Assembly (NCBI GenBank): GCA_017506865.1
Contig: JAFCMP010000030.1
Coordinates: 62,001-126,000, forward strand
Direction: 5' to 3'
DNA length: 64,000 nt
Source of the DNA: Tribonema minus
Taxonomy: Eukaryota > Sar > Xanthophyceae > Tribonematales > Tribonemataceae
Positions 11,101 to 23,100 of this stretch are shown piece by piece (position 1 is the first letter of the stretch; each line of letters opens with the position of its first letter). The position numbers were made by a program, and so were the translations under genes. The notes below the pieces were generated by a model. The model saw only the letters and a list, made by a program, of their open reading frames with translations, ran no database searches and had not been told where the DNA came from.

Positions 11101-14100
11101 CGCGCGCCGTTATCCTGACCTTCACTGAGACGGGATGCTGACAGGGGGGGAGGTAGCTCCCATGCCGACGCTGCTGTGCATAAGGACAACAAGAAGACAG
11201 TCGAGGTCGCGACACTCGTGGCTAGGCTCGAGAAGCATGGCTATCACGTCACCCGGTCCAAACTGACGGCGGATGTGAATAGTGAAACTTTGCAAGCAAC
11301 TCGCGCCGGAACCCTGCCTGCTTCAACCGTGCCAGCAGCTGCGGCAACCGCGCCCGTCACGTTGGTGGTGCCATCATCTGCGGCAGCATCGGCTGCTGCG
11401 TCGGCTGCTCCCACAACTTCAACTACACCTACGCAAAGCACGCTAGTTTAATCTGAGATGACGCGAAATACGCTGGTCCAGACTGCAGCACCTGATGTGC
11501 AAGTGGTGGTGTCAACTGTACCCACTGCGCAGGTATCGAATGTGACTACGGCGCCCCCGCCAAACTTGCAGGTGCCTAGCGAGGCGCAAAACATGCTGCC
11601 CGCTGTCACGTTCCTCCCGGCTGTTACAGCGCTCAGGCAGCGGCGCCGCTCATACCCGCAGCTCTACTCGCTCCAACGCCGCGGTCATCAATGTTGACTC
11701 CCGTAATTGCACCAGTTGTGCAGCAAGCTGCCTTGCAGCCAGCTCTGGGCGCAAATGCAGCCGCACCCAGCGCTCAAGCAGCAGCGCATCTCATATACCC
11801 GCTGCCTTACTTGCTCAAATTCCACAGTCATCAATACTGACTGCCCGAACTGCGTCAGTTGTGCAGCAGGCTCCTTTGCAGCAAGCTCCTATCGGAAACC
11901 CGCAAAAAAGTCGAAATACCCAAAGACCCCCCGGGTACTGATGCGGAGTACGAGCGGTGGCTTATTCACACTGTAGCGGTGAGGAACGCGCACCAGCGGT
12001 ATGGTGCAATTGCCGCTGAAGAGCGAACTAAACACTCAGAGCAGTGCGAACAAATCCTCGCGCTAATGCAGCTGACATCCCACCAAATACAGACCGAGGG
12101 TGACCCAGGTTACCTTCACCCACTGCTGACCTCACAGCAGGCAGAACACCAAGCGATGGCTCACAGAAGGTCGCTTGCCACTCTCGAGTCACGAGGCCAC
12201 CAATTCACGGTCTTGCAATACGATACATTCCTCGAGGAAGCTCACCATCACAGGTGCGCGGAACAATTCGCATTCTTTGTGCATGGTGCGAGCGGGAGCG
12301 CGAGCGGGAGCTCTGAGCTGGCTGTAAAAATGTGCCAGATCCAAGCCGCCCCGTTGGTGATTGACTTGACTAAGCGCAAGCGGCGCCAGCCTTGGTGCCC
12401 AAGGCGCCATTCCAAATGGTATAGCCATGGGCTGCTCGCACTTGGTCAATCACCAACGGGGCTGCTTGGATCTGGCGCATGTTTAGCTCCGAGCTTCCGC
12501 TCGCGCTTCCGCAAGCACCGTGTACAAAATGCGCGAATTGTTCCGAGTTCCTGTGACAACAAGCAATCTCGGGCAAGTTTGTGTATTGCGAAGCCTTGAA
12601 TTGGTGGCCGCGCGACTCAAGGGTGGCAAGCGACCTTTTGTAAGCCATCGCTTGGTGTTCTGCCTGCTGTGTGGTGAACAGCGTGCGAAGGTAATCCTGG
12701 TCACCCTTGGTCTGTATGCGGATGAGGTCGGCTGCATTCGTGAGATGACCTGGTCGCACTGCTCTTGAGTGCAGCATCGCTCTTCTCGAGGAAATTGACC
12801 AAATACTGTAAATGCCCCAGTAAACGCCTCCCTGGGCCAGCGGATCTGGACCAGTGCAATGGGCGTTTACACAGGGGAGGGGCTAGTACGAGGGGGGGGG
12901 TAGCTGAACTGCTCCGTTTTGAATTGCTAGCTTCAAGGTGGGGCGTGTGCAAGTGGGATGAGGCGTTTACAAAGGCCCGGGGGGCACTTATTCCGGCGCT
13001 GCATAAAATTTTGAGGTGGCGATAGCGGACACTTCTAATGACAGCGGTGGCGGTGCTGGCGAGGCAGCTGCACCTGCGACAAGTCTTGTCAAGCGAGGAT
13101 TGTTGCCTGTATGGCCATCATCGGCAATAGTGAAGCACTCAGAACGATCGGTTGAAGTTTGCCTTGCTTGTGACATCTTTTTCTGCGAGGCAGCATGCCA
13201 ATTTGCAGCCATTCTGGTTGTTAGGGGGCGTTACAAGGGGGGGTGGGCGTTGATGCCCACTTTCCCCTGGCAAGCACGCCCATGGGCATGTGCAAAGGGG
13301 ACACGCTTGTACATGGGGGGGGGTCTTCCTCGGGGCATTTACGGTATGATTTGCCTCGTGGCCAATGACTGCAACAGCGGCGACCACGGTTATTGGTGGA
13401 AGGCTCTTGCGGCTAACAACTCCTTGTCGACTAGAGCTCTACGATCTTTTGATTCGTTTCCATGACAGTGCAACGCACCTGAGGCAGGACTTCCAGGATG
13501 GCAGCAGGTATGTAGCGGCACGTGAAGCTCAGCCACTCCAGCAGGAAGCGGCGTGTGCGGTTGACACCCAGCTGGTCGCTGCCCCAGTGCTCAATGCCGT
13601 AGCTGACAAACTTCTTCAGAATGTCTGCGACATGGGTGGCAGGCGCGCGAATGGGGGTTGGTATGCATCGAAATGAGTGCCTGATAGAGGGTGAACGTTT
13701 CGGTCAGGGCTTGTGCAGAGATGAAGAGATAGTGAGGTTCGAGTGAAAGTTGGCGATACAAATGGGGCACCCCGGATTGCATACAGTAGGTTGTTCGTGC
13801 CTTGGGGGTGGGATGAGAGGCTGAAATTGGCAACACATGCCCATTGGGTAGTACTAATAGTTTATGACCAAATCATCACTGCCGCTTTGCTGTTACCTCA
13901 AACTTGAAGTACATCACTACGTGTCGCTCCCAGGCGCCAGCAATGAGCGCCATGTGAGGCCTTGTGACTGTTGCTGCCCACGCACTGAATGACACCTGCT
14001 GGTGTGAAATATTAATCCAAGCATCATATAATTGTTATCTCATCGTCGAAAAAACAGAGGATCGGCAGAGCCATGCTCACTAGATCATGTTCTGTGGTTG

Positions 14101-17100
14101 TAGTACCGACCATCATCATGAAAAACAAGGGCAAGCTGCTAGCAGCAGGAATTGCGCTTTTACTAAGGGGAAACTATCTGAGTCAAAGCCAAAAATTGTG
14201 CCTCGGTGGGGGCAGACATGCTGGAGCACACGATCAAATCTACGCATATTGCTACTGAGGGGTGGCGTATGACGTCAAGCCGTGTACGCTGCACAACGAG
14301 TTAAGCACTGCCCTAGTTCTCTGTGCCACACATGCCTCTTTGCATGTTGCTGAGCTACGGTCACAGCAGCAATGACAACGGCCCCCTTTGTGGCATGACA
14401 TCCAGCGCCACATGCCTGATGATGTGAGCAAATGATCAAAATGACTGCAGGTGATTGAGTATTGTACTTATTTACAATCGCGCCTTGCTCCGTGCACCAG
14501 CACTTACCCAGGCGCTCTGTAGCGCTGATGTCCCAGTCTCGCTTCTCCTTGATCTCCGTGGGCAGCCAGGGCTTGATCAGAGCGCCTGCAGAGATAGGGG
14601 TAGGTAAGCATGAGCAAGGTGTGATGGCGAGGCACATGAGTGATTGTGAAAGCAGTGGCAAAGCTGTACTTGGAGCAGATGGGTGAGTGCATGGCAAAAG
14701 TTACACTCGCTACCTGCAGTTCACAGGAGTGCGGGCGCGATTGGGCCATGCACTCTGACTCGAACCCTTACGCTAAACTTGAACCTGAAATTAACCTAAC
14801 CCTCACCCTAAGCCAAACATGCCCCAGGATTGCGTTAGCTCATTGTGTCCGCAGGGCATGCAAGTGCTCCTGCTGTTGCAAATCTCACCTTAGGGTAGGG
14901 CCAGGGTTGGTCTGCTTGTGCTGCGCCAGCTCATGCCAAACCTAATCATCAACACCACATTAACGTCAAAGTTTCAGCCATGCGCTCAGATCTAAGCGCC
15001 CTTATATTGCTCACCTGTGTTTGTTTTGAATTGAGTACTTGACTCCTCCGGCTGGTGAGAAAGGGGCACATCTATTTGCACCACAAGGTATGCTCTTTAC
15101 CTGGTCAGAGTTTCTGCAACCATGTAGTCAGATGCGCCCCTCCCTCACAGTGAAGTACTGTTGACAGCGCACGGCTCAGCGCATGTTGAGGTTAGGTCCT
15201 GTTGGGCACTGACGTGCCTATTCATGGTTTGCCTCCTGGTTCTCATCGATCACTTCTAGCAACACAAGCACTGGTCCCGAGTCTTGTGTCTGCCTAGGTC
15301 CCTTTGTTGCCCGCCTCTGGCATGGCGGCGAGCTAAACATTTCAACTGTAATTGAAGTTTACAGCATTGTTGATATTATTTACCTCGGCCCACCATGGCG
15401 CAAGTGCTCATGTTCTTGCCACCCTCATCCAAGTGCTGCTTGTGGTCCTGCCAGCTCATGATGTCGCCGTTGCCAATTACGGGCAGCGGCCGCAGCCACG
15501 ACTGCTCGCTGGCTGCTGCCTCCCTGTGAAATCCAGTCATTGAGTAAGTGGGTGAGTCTAGCAGTGTGTCGCAAGTTGAATAATCAAAATCAATGTAGGT
15601 TGGTGGCTGGTAACTGCCGCAGCAAAGGCCACTCGCTTGCTGCTGCCTCGCTGAGGGATTTGAGTTGTCAGGTAACAAGTCAAACGGGTTTCACAGTGAG
15701 TTACAACTTGAGTCATCATTTGAGTTGTTGAGTAACGAGGCAACGGGTATCACAATGAGTGAGAAGTTGAGTCATCAAATTGCAGTTAATTGATCGCTGA
15801 GCGCTCGAGGACCAAGTCAAACGGGTGCCATAGTGATTGACGAGTTCAGCTGTCAGATCGCAGTTATTTGATCGCTGAGCACTGGTGACTGCCGCAGCCA
15901 AGGTTGGTCACGCGCTGCTGCATCCCTGAGAGATTTGGATCATTGAGTTACAGGTCGAGTCATCGAGCCACTGAACACATGTGAAAACATCATAGTTGAA
16001 AATGCCAAATTCAGACACAATAGCCTCGCCCTTAGTTGCCGCCCTGGCTGTTTCAGTGCTGTATTCAACTGACATGGGATATTAATGCCGCAGGTGTGCA
16101 TCGATGGTGCGCCGCAGACATAATGGCCCAGGATGTCACAGATTGAAATTTGTCAGAACCTGCAGCATGTTTGCACTGGTGGCTGGACCAGGAGTCATTG
16201 ATGTTCAGCTTGACGTGCCCAGCCTTGAGGACTTTGGCGTAGCGTTGCAGGCGGCATGTGATGTCACTTGACAGGCTCAAACTATGGAGCCTGCAGGTAT
16301 GTGTTGATGTTGAAGTTGACGCACCTGATGTAGTTCCAGTCGGCGGACTTGGTGTAGCGCTGCAGGCGGCTGCGGCCATGAATCATCACCGCGCACACGC
16401 CCTTGCCTGTGGCCGTGTGGGAAAGGCAAGATGGTGGCGCGGGAAATGGCGAGTCTGAGAAGAGAGTTGAAACTGAGTGAGCGAGTGAGCAAGTAGGTAC
16501 TTGAGTAATTAAGCGAATGGCGCAGCGCGAAGTGAGGCAACAGCTGCAACGGAAGAACCCCTTCAACCAAAGCAACAAGAAATTACGCAGGTGCACCTGT
16601 GATGACAAGGCACCAATGGCCTGCTAACCCGTGTGCAGCCCTTCCTACTATACGTGAGGTTAACGACAGCCCTATCCATGCACTGTTGAAACAAGCCAGT
16701 CATGATCAACACGTGACTTACCCAACCATTTCATGCGTGCTGAAAAGTTGAAATTGCCAATTGGACCTGCTTTCATCAGCCACACCAAGCAGCAACAGGC
16801 ACCAGAACAGTTACCAAACACGTGCAACAACTGGTCATGAAACACGTGTGACAACACAAAAACACCTCTCGTAGGCCAAGCCACCACATTCTGCTGCAAC
16901 GCATTAGATGCACCTTCATGCTTAAGTCCAACAGCAGTAGCTTGCCTGAGAAGTTCTGGATCATGGGTATGATCTTGTGCGCAGTGGGCGTCTTGTCATC
17001 CCAGCCAACGCGCATCTTAACAGTCACGGGCACCTCCAGTATAGATGTCATGCCCATGAGTATGCCGCGCACCTTGCGCTGCTTGTTCATCAGCTGCGGG

Positions 17101-20100
17101 AGCAGCACAAGTGGTGCACAAAATGAAATAAAAGTGAAGTTTGTGAGTGTTGCAGGGCTCAGTAGGGTTAGGGTTAACCCTAACCCTAACCCTAACCCTA
17201 ACCCCTGCGAGGGTCAATGTTCCTTGACCTCTATGTAGCTACAAATAACGACTAGCCAAAACAACAAAGAACTTCAAGTTGAAGTGTACTCACCGCAGAG
17301 CCCATGCCTTGTTTGCAGACCAGGTCTATGGGGCAGCCCATGTTGATGTCCACAAAGTCCACACTGGCCTCGTTGCGGATGAGCTCCGCAACGCGCGTCA
17401 TCTGGGCATGTATAAGGCACACAAGAATGAACGAATGAATGAATGATAATTAATGAACAAATGAATGCATGAACAATATCTGCGCTGGCGTTGTTGCGGA
17501 TAAGCTCCACGACGCGCGTCATCTGGGGTAGGTATAACGTGCACATGAATGAATTGATGAATGAATGAATGAATGAATGAAACAATAACCACGATGGCCG
17601 TGCTGCATATAAGCTGCATGCGCGTCATCTGGGTAGGTATAAAGTGCACATGAATGAATGAATGAATGAATGACTGGACAAATCCACACTGGTCGTGTTG
17701 CGGATGAGCTCTGCGACGCGCGTCATCTGGGGCAGGCATAGGGCACAGTATGCACGAATGAGTGAACAGACACATACACACTTCATGGATTGGATACGAA
17801 CAAAGGTACAGATGGGCTTCGTGGCCAGTATTTCGCGTTGCTAGTGCCGTGAGCGGCCCCAGAGGTACCAACGGACCAATCAATAAGCAGGATTGTTGCA
17901 GCAGCCATGATGCAACTGACTCATACTCATACTCATACACATACATTCACTCGACCACTGGCCGCATTATGTAATGCACACAGGTGATGGCAAACAGTGC
18001 GCTTTCACAAGGACTGCAGCCCTGAGCACCCGTCTGTGTGTGCGGGGGGGGTAGGCAGTGACTAACCTTGAACTAGCCCTATCCCTTACCCTAACTTAAC
18101 CCTAACGTCAGCATGTCGCTTCATTAGGATTAGGGGCAGGATGACGGTTCCATTAGGGTTAGGGTCCGGTGCACACAGTTTCCAAGCTCGCTCTGTTCGC
18201 ATGAGAATATCATGGCAAAGCTTACGGAGTCTGACAGTGTGGGATGAGTGCTGTTGCAGCCATAGATAATGTCGGCGAGGAACAGACTAATAGTATGACA
18301 TGTGTGAAGTATCTTATCGTACGTGCATACCTGGTCGGGGTGCCCTCCTGCAACTTGCACCCCAAAGACATCCTCGCAGGCATGCCGCTTGAGCAGAGCC
18401 CACTCACTGCGCACGGGCAAGCAAAATTCATCACTAGTGAGGCTTTCAGCAAGACGCATTGCCTATATATATACTCTGGGATTCATATACGTCTAGGCAC
18501 AGATTATGCAGAGCCCACTCGCTGTGCACGGGCAAGCAGCAGACATCAACATTCGGGCTTTAAGCCATACGCAGACTGATGTAATACTACTGCGGCAAGT
18601 GGATGCACCAATATACATGCTGTCAAGCATTTGCTAACAGCTTGCAGAGCTCACACACTGCTGATGACAGGCCACGCGCAAATATCACAGTGACATACCC
18701 ACTACCGACCGACATAAGTTTATTCAAACCAACAGTCACATACCAACCGACAGACTCTATCCAAGTGCATGTGCACACAAGTCATTACATAACACTTATT
18801 GGGAGGAAGTGCACAGGGATGACAGCAAGGGTTGCACAGGATTGCGGTAAGGCACAGGACCAGTCCTACCTCGCTTATGTATTATATTTGGATACCTGTG
18901 CGAAAAAACAAGGCCTACCGAACACGTGAGACCTTTCAACTACTGAACACCCATGCCTCGGATACCTGTGCGAAAACACAAGGCCTACCGAACACGTGAG
19001 ACCTTTCAACTACTGAACACCCATGCCTCGAACGCTAGGAGGTTGCACACAGAAGTCTTTTGACCTGTGGATATGATGGCACTGTTTGACTCGTGGCCAA
19101 TGACTGCAACAGCGGCGACCACGGTTATTGGTGGAAGGCACTTGCGGCTAACCATCGTTTGTCACCTGAGCTCTACGATCTTTTGATTCGTTTCCACAAA
19201 ACATTTGTCAAGTTGAAGTGCACGATGACAACAGCAGTCATGCGCACGATTACAGTGAGATACTTACCTCGCCTGTCCCTTAAGCAGGTTCTGTCCCAGT
19301 GCCATTTCGCCGCAGGTGATGTCGGCCCCTAAATCCTTCATGATGCGGCGGAAGGGCAGATTCCCTGAGCACCAAGGGGGGCAGACATCCATTGCAGAGG
19401 TATAAGCAGGGGGGTCACGTTGGCTTGATATGATTGCTTGCACTTGCACCAAACACTAGAGCTCTCAGGGGAGCATAAATCAATTTAGAAATGTAAGAAG
19501 GCGCAGGTTCACTGCGCACCAAGTGGGGGGGGGGGCAGGCGTCAATAATTATTGCAGAGGTACCAGCAGGGGTTCAGATAACATTGCTTGTATTGAATGC
19601 ACACCGAGGAGGGCAAAGATCGATGGCAGGAGTTGAAGGCGGCCACTGCAGCAAAGGGTTTCGAGAGGCAGAGGGTCCCAATTTTAGGGTCTGCCTAATT
19701 TTCCTCATGCCACCCTCAGTAGACAGCAAGTTTTATGAACCCAACACATCAAGTAGCACCAATGAAAAGCAGCACTGGCGAGTGCGTCTTCTTTTTTCAA
19801 TAGGTTAAAAAAAGGTTAGGAAAAGGTCAAAAGGAATCGTTTATAAATCACGCACCGACAGAGGTGAGCGGTGCCACAAAGCCTATACTCCTACTTATGC
19901 GTGAGTGCGTACGCAAGTGTTTCTACTTCATGCGAATAGGGTTAAGGTGAAGGTTGGGAAGCATCGTCAAGCACGCACCGACAGTGGTGAGCGGTGCTAC
20001 GTAGACCTTCCCCTCAAAGTCCACCATCTTGCGCTCCGTCGGCGGCAGCACACCAGTGGGGAACGGCACCTGTGCGCATGCCACGCGGAAGAACATTTAT

Positions 20101-23100
20101 GGCTCTTGTTGCCTGCGCACTCATTCAGTTTGCCTCAGGCATGAGGGTAGGGCGGGCGAGCGTAGCATCTCCAGCGTAGCCTGTCTCATGTGGGACGCTC
20201 AATGTGGGACTCAAATCGCAGATATGTGCTGATGTTGTAGGGGCTACATAAGCTGGCATGCAGTGAACTGAGCTACCTAATCAGCGTGCAACGTCCTCAC
20301 CCTAGCCCTAACCATAACCGTAGCCCTGACCCTAGCGCCAAGGAGGGCAGCGAGGACCATTGCACATGCAATACGTTTGAAATCACTTGACGGCCAATGT
20401 GGCCAGCGACTTCAACATGAGGCCCAACTCTAACATGAGGCCCAACTCTAACCTAAGCATACCCCTACCTCTTCCCTGATCCTAGCCTCACCTAAGGGTT
20501 TTTGTTAGTCTAGACTACCCAACATATGAACATGCAACCTCCATATCCCACCCTCAACCTCTGGCCGTGCTAACCATAGCACCGCACTTGTACATGCAAA
20601 GTCAATGGCTTCATCCAAACCCCAATCCTTAGCCGCACAAAGGACGCCGCTTTTACCAACCCTGGTCCTACCTTGCCATAATCATACCCTACTTGTGAAC
20701 ATGATCCCAACCCTACATGCAACCCAAACACAGCAAGGTTCCTGCAGTAATCGAAGTGCCTTACACTGGGAAACGCAGGCTACGTCCTGTATCCATACAC
20801 ATGCAAACAAGCATCATGTTGTCACTGGGAAAGTGACAGGACTGCTGCATGCAAACTGCTCAATGTAACTCGTGCCTCAGTGTGATACCGGCCATGCTTG
20901 CAACAGAATATGTGCCTGAGGTTCCCATGTTCACTCTGACTTCAGCTGTGGATGAAGGCTGGCAGTACTAGCAAAACTCGGTGCGGGGATTGCAGTGATA
21001 CACTTTGGAGTGTTTTTCTGCGTCAAGTCACAAGCTCATGCTCACTGACAGCAGGATTGCGATTGCGCGACTAGGGCTGTGAAAAAGGTCATGTGTTTGA
21101 GGTTACAACCATCTGCAAAATCCAACAAGGAAAAGAAATCGTTAGCTAGGGCTAGGGCTGGGACAAGCAGGTAGGGTTAGGGTTAGGGTTAGGTTTAGGC
21201 ACAACTCACATCGTCATCAACGGCACCGGCAGCGCCCCTCTCCCAATCCACTCCCTCCTCTGCAAGCCAGCAGCAAACGCAATGACAACAGCAACAACAG
21301 CAACGGTCAGCAGAGCACGATCGGCTAACCCTGACACTTACCCTGATTCTGAGCATTGTGCAGATCCCATGTCAAGCACCGCTGCGCAATATATGATCAC
21401 ATAGCACATGCTCATGCTCAGGACATGGCACTTGCTCAGAACTCGAGTTGCAAGCGCGACTCTAAAGTTCTCTGCAGCAGAACACTGGAATCGGGTTTCA
21501 AACTGGAGCTCAAGTTAGGGTTAGGGCAAGGGGTAGCGGGGGCACAGTCCACCACCAAGTCAGTGCAAAGTCGGGACTTGATGGTGCACACACGGTTGAC
21601 TGCTGCGAGTTGGTGGCAGCACATATATATATACCATCACGACCCACGCGCTTCACACACATCAACAAACACCACACAATATGCACCAAGGGGTAGGGTG
21701 ACCTTACACCCCCACACTAAGCAACGGCCTGGCATCAGTCACTTCAACTTCAACTCAACTCAACACGGGCCTCGGCGAATGCAGCGCCAGGGTGGCTTCG
21801 CCTTGGTCATGAACTATACCTTCGCACACCCCGTATGCCAACATCATGCCGCTCATGTACCATCATACACATCACATGCACCGCCGTACCTCATGTATAC
21901 CATCACACCCATCACATTAATGATACCATCATACCTCTCACGCCACCGTTCTGGGCCTTGTCGTATATTTCCTGGTGGGTTTGCAGGTACTTCTTGAACT
22001 CGCGCCGGTCGCACTTGAACGGGTATACGTTCTGTAAGCCGAAAGACAGCAGCGTGGTTGGATGTCACAAAGCCGACTTGAGAGATTTACAGATGGCATT
22101 GCCACCATCAGCTAAACCTAACCCAAACCCTGCTTCTAGCCCTAACCCCTTCGGGTAGTGGCCAGGTTGAGGTGGGCTCACAGCAATAGCGCGGAAGACG
22201 CAGAGTAAGATCTGAATATTTGCAGTATGGCATTGGAACCATCACCTTGAAGTCAGGGTTAGGGATAGATCGCGATGTGCACACGACTGAAGAGGAACGC
22301 GGGTGCAGGGCTTGGAGTTAGGGTTACACAGTTTCCCATCAATGGGACCATAACCCTAACCTATAGTAAGCAAGCGGCTCTTGGACATGTGCACATGGGC
22401 AGGTGAACTTCATCTGTACATCAATGATGGCAGAAATTACTACGCTACAGACAGATGTGCCTTTGCGTGAAAAGAGCTAGGGTAAGCATAACCCTAAAGT
22501 ATACGCACAGAAGCCACTGCGGCTCAGCTGCTCTACAGTGTGACTGAGTGAGCTGTACAGTGCTGCATGAGTTGAAATCCATACATGTACTGCCAAATAC
22601 TCGACAAGCAGCCTTCAGGTTAAGCAACAAACAAACAAGCATGCTTCAGCGCAACCATGATTGTGAAGAGTCAAGTGTCTCGCAGTGCACCGCAGCATTA
22701 TACGTGCCTGCACAGCTAGGCTACATTGCTGTGAGCTGAGATGGTGTGGTGGATGTGTAGAAGTTAAGCTGCATGTGCCCATTTTATTTGCAGACAGCAG
22801 CAGTCATATGCACCAACCTGCACCTTGCAACGCGACTGCATTCGCCTGCTCACCTTTCGGTAGGTATGTGCTCACCGTTTAGTATGTACTTCGAAGTAGA
22901 TACATACCCACCTGGTGGTTTAGTATGCATGTTCTCACCGTTCAGTATGTACATACATGCCCGCCTGTTGGTATGTATACACGCACGTTTCAGTACTCAC
23001 ATTTTGAGCATGTTCTCACCTTCCAGTGCGTACATATATGCCCACCTTTTCGGTATGAATTCAATCGCCTTCCAGAATCACACATCTCCCTGATCTTTGC

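Noticed and set aside
13016-13465. 149-codon open frame on the plus strand
   Set aside because: It runs across the boundary of the miniature transposon and into the dispersed repeat, so it is a chance frame through repeats.
17402-17765. Additional coding exons of DUS3 in the intron
   Set aside because: They repeat only the acceptor part of exon 17294-17401, lack the active-site motif and no matching donors close the phase.
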